This document shows positions 16,422 to 25,150 of a stretch of DNA of 59,169 bases, piece after piece. This DNA comes from DRVP01 sp964604045 (GTDB taxonomy: Archaea; Thermoproteota; Bathyarchaeia; Bathyarchaeales; Bathycorpusculaceae). The stretch is taken from assembly GCA_964604045.1 (NCBI GenBank), contig CAZRXM010000001.1, forward strand, positions 1 to 59,169, in the 5' to 3' direction. Position 1 is the stretch's first letter. Each line of letters opens with the position of its first letter. The notes beneath the pieces are model-generated. The model had not been told where the DNA came from. It was given only the letters and a program-made list of their open reading frames with translations, and searched no databases. The position numbers and the translations under genes are program-made.

Positions 16422-17738
16422 TTAACGGATTTTTATGTACTGGTAGGCTTCAGTTGCGTTTTCAAAGCAGTAATACACCTTCTGGTAGTCCTTTCTGAAC
16501 TCCGCCACGTCAGCTCTAACTTTCTCCGGAGGCTCTTTGTCTATTACAACACGTTTCATGAACTCAGCTATTTCCACCATTTCAGATTCGCGCATTCCAA
16601 GCCTCGTGACCTCTGAGACGCCGAGCCTTATGCCCCCGGGGTTCTGGAAATGTCTTCCCTCCTTAATGTCCCATGGCAGAAGGTTTCTGTTTACTATTAT
16701 GTTTGCGTCTTCTAGGATTTTCTCTACAGTGCCTCCGTCGCCGTACTTTGTTATGTCTATGAGGATTACGTGGGATTCTGTGAAGCCTTTATGTTCGGCT
16801 AAAACATTGAAGCCTCTCTCGTATAGGGCTTGGGCTAGGGCCTTCGCGTTCCGGATAACTTGACGGGCATATTCCCTTCCAAATTCAAGCAATTCGGCGG
16901 CAGCTATAGCTACGCCCGCCACTGCATGCAGGTGATGGTTGCTGACCATGCCGGGAAACGTGGCCCTTTTTATTCTCTCAGCATACTTCTCCCACGATAG
17001 GACTCCGCCGTGTTGCGGACCAAAGAAGGTTTTGTGGGTGCTGAGGCTTACAACGTCAGCGCCTTCCCTTAACGGATCTTGGAAACATTTTCCGGCTATA
17101 AGTCCCGCAACGTGGGCTGCGTCATAGCCCACTATGCCGCCCAACGAGTGAATGGTTTCAGCCAACTCTTTAACCGGATGGGGGAACGGGAAAACGCTTG
17201 CACCGAACATGACAAGTTTTGGGGGCCTCCCTTCAGCGGCGAGCTTTTCAATACGCTGTTTCGCCTTATCCACATCAATATTCAGTTCCTTATAGTCCAG
17301 AGGAAGGTACTCTACCACTAGGCCGTGGACCGCTCCAGCCGTGCCGCCTAACTCCTTCTTGCCCATTGTTATGTGGCCACCGCATGGTATTGACAAGGCC
17401 ATCATAACATCACCGGGCTCTGTGAAAGCCGTGTAAACGACGAGATTCGCCACAACGCCTGAAATGGGCCTTACATCTGCAAATTCCGCGTCGAAAAGTC
17501 TTTTCATTAGTTCTATGCATTTAAACTCCACTTGGTCTATAAAGCGGCATCCAGCATAAACCCGTTCTCCAGGCCACCCTTCAGCGTAGCGGTTTCCAAA
17601 ATCTGTCGTTAAAGCTTCCCTCACAGCAGGGCTTGGAATGTTTTCGCTCGCAATTAAGGGAATGCATTCACGAAACCATTCGTGGTGTTTCTGAAGAAGC
17701 CCCAATACGTGATAATATTCATCACGTGGTGTGGGCAC
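16422..17738 (-). CDS. glyA: Serine hydroxymethyltransferase
   Basis: A 438-residue fold-type I PLP enzyme interconverting serine and glycine with a tetrahydropterin one-carbon carrier. Motifs include the N-terminal LIASENIPSPAVREAL, RYAEGWPGERVYAGC, YDAAHVAGLIAGK and the PLP lysine in SLSTHKTFFGPQHGG (near residue 235). It starts at a GTG preceded by GAGGTG. With the Fae-Hps protein at 57488 it suggests an active C1 metabolism, probably based on tetrahydromethanopterin, although no H4MPT biosynthesis genes are in the window. Confidence 0.95.
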   Translation of the reverse strand: MPTPRDEYYHVLGLLQKHHEWFRECIPLIASENIPSPAVREALTTDFGNRYAEGWPGERVYAGCRFIDQVEFKCIELMKRLFDAEFADVRPISGVVANLVVYTAFTEPGDVMMALSIPCGGHITMGKKELGGTAGAVHGLVVEYLPLDYKELNIDVDKAKQRIEKLAAEGRPPKLVMFGASVFPFPHPVKELAETIHSLGGIVGYDAAHVAGLIAGKCFQDPLREGADVVSLSTHKTFFGPQHGGVLSWEKYAERIKRATFPGMVSNHHLHAVAGVAIAAAELLEFGREYARQVIRNAKALAQALYERGFNVLAEHKGFTESHVILIDITKYGDGGTVEKILEDANIIVNRNLLPWDIKEGRHFQNPGGIRLGVSEVTRLGMRESEMVEIAEFMKRVVIDKEPPEKVRADVAEFRKDYQKVYYCFENATEAYQYIKIR

Positions 17739-17844
17739 ATGAACACCTCGCTCTCTCTATCCCCTTTCCTCAGATAAAATCATTTTGAGTTCAACACAAC
17801 GTTAATAATGGAGAAGACCCGAATTGAATAGTTGAGGGCTTTCT

Positions 17845-18009
17845 ATGAGCAAGAAGAAAAAGGAGTCTGCACCCATGCCGGCTGCAAGCGCCGGGCTTTT
17901 AAGGTTCTTTGAGGAGGAAACAGAGGGAATTAAAGTTAGGCCAGAATTTGTGGCAGCCGCTGCCATCGCGTTAATAATTATATGCATTTTAGCCCGTGTA
18001 TTCTTCTAA
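17845..18009 (+). CDS. Sec61-beta / SecG-like translocon subunit
   Basis: A short 54-residue reading frame. It has a charged N-terminus (MSKKKKESAPMPAASAGLLR), the conserved FFEEETEGIKVRPE segment and one C-terminal transmembrane helix (AAAAIALIIICILARVFF). This is the standard archaeal Sec61-beta layout, a tail-anchored non-essential subunit of the SecYE channel. The ATG follows GAGGG. It converges with the Sm-like gene with one base between them. Confidence 0.92.
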   Translation: MSKKKKESAPMPAASAGLLRFFEEETEGIKVRPEFVAAAAIALIIICILARVFF

Positions 18010-18010
18010 A

Positions 18011-18298
18011 TTAGCGGCGAGAAGACAGATGCAAAACTTCTATCCTTTGTACGGCGTTTAAGTGTATGAATATTTCACTTCGCTCCTCTCTAGCAGCCAC
18101 CTGCGGGATTGGTTGGGCTATGGTTGCCCTTAAGATAATTGCTTCCGCGTCTGAAAGCCATATCCCAGGAGGTTCACGGGTCACAGCGGCCAAGGTTCCC
18201 TCAAAGCCGTACGAGGGGTCAAGTATCACTCGGACTGTTTTTCCCAGATTTTTCTCCAGCATGTGGAATATTGTAGGCGGTATGTTTTGTTCAGGCAT
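18011..18298 (-). CDS. Sm-like domain protein (probable)
   Basis: A 95-residue protein. After a helical start (PPTIFHMLEKNLGKTVRVIL) comes a segment with the Sm1 look, VILDPSYGFEGTLAAV followed by a second strand group ending FIHLNAVQRIEVL. This fits a small five-stranded Sm/LSm barrel, the fold of RNA-binding archaeal SmAPs, but the Sm2 signature is not clear, so the assignment is moderate. It is the only gene on its strand here, between sec61-beta and the DUF2070 gene. Confidence 0.6.
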   Translation of the reverse strand: MPEQNIPPTIFHMLEKNLGKTVRVILDPSYGFEGTLAAVTREPPGIWLSDAEAIILRATIAQPIPQVAAREERSEIFIHLNAVQRIEVLHLSSRR

Positions 18299-18461
18299 AG
18301 ACCAGCAAAGTCTTAAAGGGTTTTGGTGGGATAAAACAGTTACTGTTCCCAGTTAACATTTAATAAAACTATAAATGAAACTACTAAGCTGAAGAGTTTC
18401 CTGTGCGACACTTTAATATGTCGATGGTGTTTCATAGAAAACCTCTTGGAACGGGTGTCCA

Positions 18462-20273
18462 ATGAATTTGGACAGCTCTTTCAATCAGCAACTGGACAAG
18501 GCTGTGAAACACTACTCTTCCCTTTTCAAACTGCCATCCCACAGAAGAATCCTCACCTTTTTATGGCTGTTATGCCAATTTATCGGAATGCTTCAGGTTC
18601 TCCCAATGAACCCAACTTTGCAAGGGCTTGTTTACGGGTTAGCTCTCGGGGCCTCCCTATTCGCCGCCACAGTGCTTTCAAATTTCCTTTTAAGGCTTTT
18701 TGTGTTAAAAAGAGATCCAGTTTACGACTTAAGACGCATAGCAGCCCTCTCGCTTTTCTCCTGGATTTTCTGGTTTCCCTTCATTTTGATGGGAGCTCTT
18801 GTCGCTGTTATCAGCCCTCAGTGGGCTGTTCGGCTTTACATTTTAGGCTTTTCAGCAGCTTTAATTCTTCGTTTTATAGCACTTTACGTAACCTCTTCTT
18901 CCGGTGTAAAGTCTCTTTTTGCAGCCTCAGTTCTCCCCCCATTTCTTTACGTTGCACCGTTCTTCCCCTTCTGGCTTGACGTGACGGGTTTTGTGAAACT
19001 ATTTTTGTCCCTGCTATGCGCCCTTGTCGCAGCCCTCTGCTCAAGCTTTCTTTTCACTGCAATTCTTAATGGTGTCGGCCGAAAAGTTGTGGGTTTTCCT
19101 TCCCTCTCGATTTTAAAGGCTTTCCTTTTAAACTGGGTTGCCGACTTGAACGAGCCTTTCGAGTATTTTCTCGACGTTTTGGGCGAGGAACGGGATGTTG
19201 AAGTTTCGATTCTACGGTTTGACAAGGAAAAAGGGAGTATTTTCATAGTTGTGCCTTCCGTTCATCCCGGCCCCTTCAAAAATGTAGGGAGTAGTCTTCT
19301 ACCCTCAATGCTTAAAGACAGCCTGGAACGAAGTCTAGAAAGTGTCGCCTGTGTGCTGCTGGGGCTTCTTGGTCACGAATTTGACCTAGCTTCCCAAAGA
19401 GAATGCCAAAAAATAATCGATCACGTCGTTAAATCAGCCACATTCACGGCGGATGGCGTGAGGGCAACACCCTCAATCGCTGTTAAAAACGACATGGCCA
19501 CCGTGTGTTGCCAAGCCTTTGAGAAAACAGTCTTAGCCAGTTTTTCTTTGGCTCCCCACACTACAGAAGATCTTCCGCCAGAATTAGGCTTATTTGTTCA
19601 GGAAAAAGCTTGGAAACTTGGCTTTAAAGACTGTGTTTTTGTGAACGCCCATAATAGTATAGATGGTGTTCCAGATTTGAATCGGGCTTTAGCTTCCTTA
19701 GAAACTTCTGCCAGCGCCTGTTTGGAGAAAATTTCCTCGCTGGATGGGCTGCCCTTCAAGGTTGGCGCCGCTGTTGTTAAGCCCAAAGAGTTCAGCCTCT
19801 CAGAGGGTATGGGACTCGGTGGCATAACAGCGGTTGTCGTGGAGGTTGAAGGACAGAAGAATGCTTATGTGGTTTTTGATGGGAATAACATGGTTTCAGG
19901 TTTGCGGGAAAAGATTTTGTCGGTTTTGCATTCCGTGGGCGTAAGCGGCGGAGAAGTTTTCACAACAGACACGCATTCTGTAAACGCTGTGACTCTGACC
20001 GTAAGAGGATATCACCCCATAGGTGAGGTGATGGACCATGAAAGGGTTATTGAATATGTGAAAGAGGCTGTCAGCGCTGCTATTGCGGATCTAAGCCCAG
20101 CTAAGGTGGGTTTCCATCGCATAAAGGTTCAGAAGGTTAAGGTTATCGGGCGAGAGGCTTTAGAAAAGCTTTGCACGCTCCCGGACATGGTGACTCGTAG
20201 AGCCAAACTGACGGTTGTTCCGCTGTTTACTGCAACATTCCTTTTTCTGATGTTGATTTTACTCCTCGTTTAG
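18462..20273 (+). CDS. DUF2070 family membrane protein
   Basis: A 603-residue protein of the archaeal DUF2070 family. The first 200 residues contain about six or seven hydrophobic helices; a large soluble domain follows, with the family signature VPSVHPGPFKNVGSS near residue 268, NAHNSIDGVPDLN and TTDTHSVNAVT; a final transmembrane helix ends the protein (FTATFLFLMLILLLV). The conserved His, Asp and Asn motifs suggest a metal-dependent hydrolase or phosphoesterase-like activity facing the cytoplasm, but no member has a defined reaction that I know of. Confidence 0.85.
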   Translation: MNLDSSFNQQLDKAVKHYSSLFKLPSHRRILTFLWLLCQFIGMLQVLPMNPTLQGLVYGLALGASLFAATVLSNFLLRLFVLKRDPVYDLRRIAALSLFSWIFWFPFILMGALVAVISPQWAVRLYILGFSAALILRFIALYVTSSSGVKSLFAASVLPPFLYVAPFFPFWLDVTGFVKLFLSLLCALVAALCSSFLFTAILNGVGRKVVGFPSLSILKAFLLNWVADLNEPFEYFLDVLGEERDVEVSILRFDKEKGSIFIVVPSVHPGPFKNVGSSLLPSMLKDSLERSLESVACVLLGLLGHEFDLASQRECQKIIDHVVKSATFTADGVRATPSIAVKNDMATVCCQAFEKTVLASFSLAPHTTEDLPPELGLFVQEKAWKLGFKDCVFVNAHNSIDGVPDLNRALASLETSASACLEKISSLDGLPFKVGAAVVKPKEFSLSEGMGLGGITAVVVEVEGQKNAYVVFDGNNMVSGLREKILSVLHSVGVSGGEVFTTDTHSVNAVTLTVRGYHPIGEVMDHERVIEYVKEAVSAAIADLSPAKVGFHRIKVQKVKVIGREALEKLCTLPDMVTRRAKLTVVPLFTATFLFLMLILLLV

Positions 20274-20329
20274 GCTAACACTAATAAGGGCGCTGGCTAC
20301 AACTCTCAAACTCCGAGAAGGGTAAACCT

Positions 20330-20887
20330 TTGCTTAAAGAGATAAGAATCCACGGTAGAGGGGGGCAGGGCGCCGTAACCGCCGCCCAACTTCTCGCCTA
20401 CGCCGCCCACCTAGAGGGCAAGCACGTGCAAGCTTTTCCTTATTTTGGCGCGGAACGCCGTGGGGCTCCGGTTAAAGCCTTTGCCAGAATAAGCGATGCT
20501 CCAATTCTCCTCCACAGCCAAATCTACAACCCCGACTATGTTGTGGTTTTAGACCCTAGACTCCACGAAATGGTAGACGTCACAGAAGGATTAAAGAGGG
20601 ATGGAATGATAATCCTGAACACTACGAAAAGGCCCAGCGAGATTAAACTTGGAGATTGGCGTATAGCTACCGTTGACGCAACTGGAATAGCCCTTGAACT
20701 AGGCCTCCTCGTCGCTGGACAACCCGTGGTTAACACTTCAATGGTAGGGGCGTTCGCCGGAGCCACGGGTGAGGTTCGTTTAGAAAATGTTTTGAAAGCG
20801 GTAAGAGAGAACTGGCGGGGAAGCACTGGGGAGAAGAACGCCCGCGCCGCCGAACTCGCCTATGAACGTTTGGTTAAAGGTTGGTGA
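20330..20887 (+). CDS. porG: 2-oxoacid:ferredoxin oxidoreductase gamma subunit
   Basis: A 185-residue gamma subunit, first gene of a four-gene operon in the order gamma, delta, alpha, beta. It begins at TTG 20330 after GAAGGGT and carries the typical IRIHGRGGQGAVTAAQLLA and YFGAERRGAPVKAF motifs and a C-terminal TSMVGAFAGATG. The complex oxidatively decarboxylates pyruvate to acetyl-CoA with ferredoxin, and can run in reverse for carbon fixation. Pyruvate is the likeliest substrate from subunit order, but 2-oxoisovalerate cannot be excluded. Confidence 0.93.
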   Translation: MLKEIRIHGRGGQGAVTAAQLLAYAAHLEGKHVQAFPYFGAERRGAPVKAFARISDAPILLHSQIYNPDYVVVLDPRLHEMVDVTEGLKRDGMIILNTTKRPSEIKLGDWRIATVDATGIALELGLLVAGQPVVNTSMVGAFAGATGEVRLENVLKAVRENWRGSTGEKNARAAELAYERLVKGW

Positions 20888-20891
20888 ATTT

Positions 20892-21170
20892 ATGAGCGTT
20901 CCTAAAACAAGAAGGGAGATGCCCTTAACCCCCTTGTCATATCCAACAGTTGGAAGCATGGGACGCACTGGCTCGTGGAGAACTTTCCGCCCAATAGTTG
21001 ACTATTCAAAATGCACCCGATGCACGCTTTGCTGGATCTACTGTCCCGACGCTGCCATATCAAGGCGTGAGGACGACTCGCCGGAAATAGACTATGAATA
21101 CTGCAAGGGTTGTGGTATATGCGCCAACGAGTGCCCTGTCAAGGCTATAACCATGAAGAGGGAGGAGTGA
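20892..21170 (+). CDS. porD: 2-oxoacid:ferredoxin oxidoreductase delta subunit (2[4Fe-4S] ferredoxin)
   Basis: A 92-residue ferredoxin-like subunit with two 4Fe-4S motifs, CTRCTLCWIYCP and CKGCGICANECP. It carries electrons from the alpha-beta core. An upstream ATG at 20862 is in frame but lies inside porG; the ATG at 20892 is four bases after the porG stop and gives the usual N-terminus (MSVPKTRREMPL, then GSMGRTGSWRTFRP). Confidence 0.94.
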   Translation: MSVPKTRREMPLTPLSYPTVGSMGRTGSWRTFRPIVDYSKCTRCTLCWIYCPDAAISRREDDSPEIDYEYCKGCGICANECPVKAITMKREE

Positions 21171-21171
21171 A

Positions 21172-22350
21172 ATGGCGCGAATAGTTATTGACACGGCCAA
21201 CCATATAGCTGGCTACGCAGCTAAAGCTGCCAGAGTTAAGGTGGTGGCAGCCTACCCAATAACGCCGCAGACAACTGTCGTGGAAAAGATCGCGGAGTTC
21301 GTGGAATCGGGAGAGATGGACGCCGAATATATCCGCGTGGAATCTGAACACAGCGCCATGGCCGCGTGCATAGGTGCGGCAGCTGCAGGTGTTAGAACTT
21401 TTACAGCAACTTCCGCTCACGGTCTAGCCCTGATGCACGAGGCTCTTCATTGGGCTTCAGGGGCGCGTCTGCCAATAGTTATGGTTGTTGTAAACAGGGC
21501 TATGGGCGCCCCTTGGAGCATATGGCCCGATTTAAGCGATTCTCTTTCGCAAAGGGACACGGGCTGGCTTCAGTTTTACTGCGCTGACAACCAAGAAGTT
21601 TTCGATACAATTATACAGGCGTATAGAATCTGCGAGGACGAGAGGGTTTTCCTACCCGCAATGGTTTGCCTCGAAGGTTTCATTTTATCACACACTTACA
21701 TGCCAGTCAAAATCCCAGACCAAGAAGATATAGACGCCTTCCTACCTCCCTACAAGTCAGGGTGGATCTTAGACGTGAACAACCCGGTAACCCACGCGAA
21801 CCTTGTGTCGCCAGAATGGTATATGGAGTTTCGCTACAAAATACAAGAGGCTATGGAAAACGCGAAGAGGCTTATTTCGGAAATCGACGAGGAGTATGGT
21901 AGACGCTTTGGCCTCCGTTATGGCGGGCTTATCGAAAATTACCAGTGTGAGGATGCTGACCTTGTCATATGCGCTATGGGCACTATGGGTGCTGAAGCTA
22001 AGATAGCCGTCGACAACCTTAGGAAGGAGGGCTTGAAGGTTGGGGTTGCCCGTGTTAGGGTTTTCCGCCCTTTCCCGAAGGAAGAAATAAGAAAAATTGC
22101 AGAAAGCGCCAGCATGATAGCCACCATAGACCGCCACATATCCTTTGGTATGGAGGGTTTTCTCGCAACAGAGGTTAAAGCCTCAATATACCACATGGGA
22201 GATAAGCCGCTGATAGCAGGCTTCATCGCCGGTTTAGGAGGCAGAGATGTCACTTTCAAAACCATAGAGGGAATAGTCAGAAAAGCGTTCAAATGGTTGC
22301 AGAGGGGGCGAGTTGAGGAAGAAACCACATGGATTGATTTAAGGGAGTGA
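21172..22350 (+). CDS. porA: 2-oxoacid:ferredoxin oxidoreductase alpha subunit
   Basis: A 392-residue alpha subunit with the pyrimidine-binding and domain II regions of the family: AYPITPQTTVVEKIAEF, RVESEHSAMAACIGAAAAG, TFTATSAHGLALMHEALHWA and the C-terminal CAMGTMGAEAK and VARVRVFRPFP. It starts one base after porD, directly after GGAGG, and ends four bases before porB, so the operon is tightly coupled. Confidence 0.95.
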   Translation: MARIVIDTANHIAGYAAKAARVKVVAAYPITPQTTVVEKIAEFVESGEMDAEYIRVESEHSAMAACIGAAAAGVRTFTATSAHGLALMHEALHWASGARLPIVMVVVNRAMGAPWSIWPDLSDSLSQRDTGWLQFYCADNQEVFDTIIQAYRICEDERVFLPAMVCLEGFILSHTYMPVKIPDQEDIDAFLPPYKSGWILDVNNPVTHANLVSPEWYMEFRYKIQEAMENAKRLISEIDEEYGRRFGLRYGGLIENYQCEDADLVICAMGTMGAEAKIAVDNLRKEGLKVGVARVRVFRPFPKEEIRKIAESASMIATIDRHISFGMEGFLATEVKASIYHMGDKPLIAGFIAGLGGRDVTFKTIEGIVRKAFKWLQRGRVEEETTWIDLRE

Positions 22351-22354
22351 AAGC

Positions 22355-23260
22355 ATGGTGACTATAAAAGAGCTTCCTAAGGAAGAGTATTTACTTAAAG
22401 GCCATGCTGCATGCGCTGGATGCGGCCCTTCAATAGCAATAAGGCTTCTGTTCAAAGCTTTGGGAAACAAAGTAATTCTAGTTGTCCCAGCATGCTGCAC
22501 AACAGTTATTCAGGGACCTTACCCGTTTACAGCCTTCGCTGTACCCCTCCAAAACATGTTGTTTGAAGCCACAGGCGCAGCAGCGTCAGGCATAGCTGCA
22601 GCCCTCCGCATCAGAGGCTTGGAAGATGTCACCGTTGTTGGGTGGGCTGGTGACGGGGGAACCGTTGACATAGGTATTCAAGCCTTATCCGGGGCTGCGG
22701 AGCGTGGTGCAAACTTTATTTATATTTGCTATGACAACGAAGCCTACGGCAACACTGGCTTGCAACGTAGTGGAGCAACACCTTACGGCGCTTGGACAAC
22801 CACAACGCCCACGGGAAAGAAGGAGCGAAAGAAAAACATGCCTTTTATAATGGCTGCCCACAGAATCCCCTACGTTGCAACCGCATGTCCCTCATACCCC
22901 CTAGACTTCATTAACAAGCTTCAAAAAGCCAGAGAGATTAAAGGAACAAAATACATCCACGTTTTAACACCATGCCCCACAGGATGGCGCTACGACGCAA
23001 GCAAAACCGTGGAAATTGGAAGGCTCGCGGTTCAAACTGGAATTTGGGCCCTTTACGAGATTGAGAATGGCAAGTTTAGGCTTAACCCGCCAAGCGACCG
23101 ACTAATCGACAAGTCGAAGCGTAAACCTGTTAAAGAATACCTCTCCATGCAGGAAAGGTTCCGTCACCTTACAGAAGGCGACATAGAAAAAATCCAGAAA
23201 TGGGTTGACGAGGATTGGGAGTACTACAAGGCCTTAGCCTCTCTGGAAAGATGCTTCTAG
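22355..23260 (+). CDS. porB: 2-oxoacid:ferredoxin oxidoreductase beta subunit (TPP-binding)
   Basis: A 301-residue beta subunit. It has the cysteines of the proximal 4Fe-4S cluster (HAACAGCGPS, with further cysteines in VVPACCTT and TPCPTGWRY) and the thiamine diphosphate motif beginning GWAGDGGTVDIG and ending CYDNEAYGNTG. The ATPYGAWTTTTPTGK loop is characteristic of pyruvate enzymes, which supports pyruvate as substrate. It is the last gene of the operon; a hairpin follows at 23280. Confidence 0.95.
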   Translation: MVTIKELPKEEYLLKGHAACAGCGPSIAIRLLFKALGNKVILVVPACCTTVIQGPYPFTAFAVPLQNMLFEATGAAASGIAAALRIRGLEDVTVVGWAGDGGTVDIGIQALSGAAERGANFIYICYDNEAYGNTGLQRSGATPYGAWTTTTPTGKKERKKNMPFIMAAHRIPYVATACPSYPLDFINKLQKAREIKGTKYIHVLTPCPTGWRYDASKTVEIGRLAVQTGIWALYEIENGKFRLNPPSDRLIDKSKRKPVKEYLSMQERFRHLTEGDIEKIQKWVDEDWEYYKALASLERCF

Positions 23261-23279
23261 CATCGTGATGGACGAAAAA

Positions 23280-23307
23280 TATATGAGTCCAAAGTAGTTC
23301 TCATATA
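23280..23307 (+). terminator. Inverted repeat after the por operon
   Basis: TATATGAG and CTCATATA form a perfect 8-bp inverted repeat around a 12-base loop, 20 bases after the porB stop and 39 bases before alba. There is no following T run, so it may be a processing or regulatory hairpin rather than a terminator. Confidence 0.4.
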
Positions 23308-23345
23308 GTCCGCTACCATCCACTAATAAAACATGGTGGTAATGT

Positions 23346-23678
23346 ATGGCAGAGGAGAAACAAAAGAAGGTAGTAAAGGAGGAAGCAGCCAAAAGTTCAA
23401 CTCAAGTCAACGAGGGCATCGTGCTCATCGGCAAAAAACCAATAATGAACTACGTTCTAGCTTGTCTAACCTTCCTAAATTCCGGCGCTAAAAAAATCAT
23501 TGTTAAAGCCAGAGGACGAGCAATAAGCAGGGCAGTCGACACAGTTGAACTGCTGAGAAGGGCGTTCGCCAAAGACCTCCAAGTTAAAGATATCAACATA
23601 GGCACCGAGGAAGTGGCCCGTCCGGAAGGTCAGAAAACCAATGTTTCAACCATTGAAATCACGCTGGTGAAACCATAA
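23346..23678 (+). CDS. albA: Chromatin protein Alba
   Basis: A 110-residue Alba-family DNA/RNA-binding protein. The core runs from VLIGKKPIMNYVLACLTFL through KIIVKARGRAISRAVDTVELL. The DNA-contacting lysines are in IGKKPIMNY; the second of the pair corresponds to the position acetylated in Sulfolobus. The N-terminus is extended by about 25 charged residues (AEEKQKKVVKEEAAKSS), longer than usual. The ATG follows GGTGGTAATGT. Confidence 0.94.
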   Translation: MAEEKQKKVVKEEAAKSSTQVNEGIVLIGKKPIMNYVLACLTFLNSGAKKIIVKARGRAISRAVDTVELLRRAFAKDLQVKDINIGTEEVARPEGQKTNVSTIEITLVKP

Positions 23679-23681
23679 ACC

Positions 23682-23701
23682 GATAAGCTTTCAAAGCTAT
23701 C
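23682..23701 (+). terminator. Hairpin after alba
   Basis: GATAAGCTT and AAAGCTATC, three bases after the alba stop, form a stem with one bulged base. No strong T tract follows directly. It is a possible transcript end or 3' stability hairpin for the abundant alba mRNA. Confidence 0.4.
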
Positions 23702-23750
23702 ATAAACTGCGGCTACTCTAGATTCCGCACCTAGGTATCTAATATAGAAA

Positions 23751-23760
23751 TTAATATAAA
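23751..23760 (+). promoter_or_regulatory. TATA box of the class III aminotransferase gene
   Basis: TTAATATAAA lies 41 bases before the ATG at 23801, a distance giving a short leader of about 15-20 bases. The 122-base spacer after alba holds nothing else recognisable. Confidence 0.5.
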
Positions 23761-23800
23761 AACCCTTTTTCTAAGTTAGACCCTCCGCTGGTGAAACTGT

Positions 23801-25141
23801 ATGACAGTTTATCCAAAAATCGTTGTGACCCCTCCGGGCCCAAAGGCTAGGGAGCTTGTGAAAAAAGATGAAATGTTGATTTCCCCGTCTTATGTTCGTT
23901 TCTACCCACTTGTGGTAGAGTCAGCTGAAGGCTGCATAGTTAGGGACGTTGACGGGAACGAGTACATAGATTTCAATGCTGGACTTGCATGTTTGAATGT
24001 TGGGCATAGGCACCCAAAGGTTGTTGAGGCTATAAAGAGGCAGTGTGACCGTTTCCTCCACTACTCAAACACGGACTTCTACTATAGAGAGGTCATTGAA
24101 CTAGCTGAGAAACTAGTGCAGATAACACCTGGAAACTTTGAGAAGAAAGTTTACTTCGGCAACAGTGGAACAGAGGCTGTGGAGGCGGCGATAAAGTTGG
24201 CGAAATGGCACACCAGAAAACAGCTTTTCATAGGCTTCATAAACGCTTTTCACGGGCGAACCATTGGGTCCCTTTCCTTCACAGCCAGTAAGCCAGCCCA
24301 GAGGCGGTACTTCTTCCCGCTAATGCCTGGTGTGACGCATGTTCCATACCCATACTGCTACCGCTGTCCTTTCAAGCAGACGCACCCAGACTGCCACTAT
24401 TGGTGTGTAGACTTTATAGACGAGTTTGTTCTGCAGAAGTATGTGCCCCCCGAAGATGTGGCCGCGATTCTTTTCGAGCCAATTCAGGGCGAAGGCGGCT
24501 ATGTTGTTCCACCGCCAGAGTATTTTAAACGCTTGAAAAAACTCGCCGATAAATACGGAATCTTATTGATAGACGATGAAGTGCAATCTGGTATAGGCAG
24601 AACTGGAAAATGGTTCGCCATCGAACATTGGGGAGTTGAGCCAGACATCATATGCAGTGCCAAGGCTTTGGCTTCCGGTCTCCCCCTAGGCGCAACCATA
24701 GCTAAAGCGAAAATAATGGATTGGACAGGCGGCTCCCATGCAAGCACTTTTGGCGGAAACCCCCTTGCATGTGTTGCAGCCTTAGCTGTTATAGAGGTAA
24801 TTAAAGAGGAGAGGCTTTTGGAGAACGCCGCGAAACAGGGAACGTACATATTAAAGAGGCTTGAGGAGCTTAAAGAAGCCAGTGAAATAGTCGGCGACGT
24901 GAGAGGCAAAGGTCTCATGATCGGCATGGAACTTGTTGAAGACAAGGAAAACAAAAAGCCGGCTCCCGAAAAGGCTAAAGAGGTTATGCTGCGTTCATGG
25001 AGGCGCGGCGTCGCAGTCATCACTTGCGGCGTTTCAACAATTAGGATTATGCCTCCGCTGAACATTACCAGAGAACTCGTAGACGCGGGACTAGACATAA
25101 TAGAGGACGTTGTAAAAGAGGTTGAAAAAGAGAAACAGTGA
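23801..25141 (+). CDS. Class III aminotransferase (ornithine/4-aminobutyrate type)
   Basis: A 446-residue class III PLP aminotransferase. Features include NAGLACLNVGHRHPKVVEAI, FGNSGTEAVEAAIKLAK, INAFHGRTIGSLSFTASKP, ILFEPIQGEGGY, LLIDDEVQSGIGRTG and the PLP lysine in CSAKALASGLPLG (about residue 288). A cysteine-rich insertion, YPYCYRCPFKQTHPDCHYWC, follows the HGRT region; comparable insertions occur in thermococcal omega-aminotransferases and racemases of this class. Substrate could be ornithine, 4-aminobutyrate or a broad range of amino acids. A GNAT gene follows after nine bases. Confidence 0.9.
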   Translation: MTVYPKIVVTPPGPKARELVKKDEMLISPSYVRFYPLVVESAEGCIVRDVDGNEYIDFNAGLACLNVGHRHPKVVEAIKRQCDRFLHYSNTDFYYREVIELAEKLVQITPGNFEKKVYFGNSGTEAVEAAIKLAKWHTRKQLFIGFINAFHGRTIGSLSFTASKPAQRRYFFPLMPGVTHVPYPYCYRCPFKQTHPDCHYWCVDFIDEFVLQKYVPPEDVAAILFEPIQGEGGYVVPPPEYFKRLKKLADKYGILLIDDEVQSGIGRTGKWFAIEHWGVEPDIICSAKALASGLPLGATIAKAKIMDWTGGSHASTFGGNPLACVAALAVIEVIKEERLLENAAKQGTYILKRLEELKEASEIVGDVRGKGLMIGMELVEDKENKKPAPEKAKEVMLRSWRRGVAVITCGVSTIRIMPPLNITRELVDAGLDIIEDVVKEVEKEKQ

Positions 25142-25150
25142 AACCGTTTC

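Noticed and set aside
18374..18436. ATGAAAC ... GTTTCAT arms with a CGACA/TGTCG inner hairpin and a CTGA, resembling a small structured RNA before the DUF2070 gene
   Set aside because: Arms are short and far apart, no proper C/C' box pair is present, and the stretch overlaps the expected promoter and leader of the gene at 18462.
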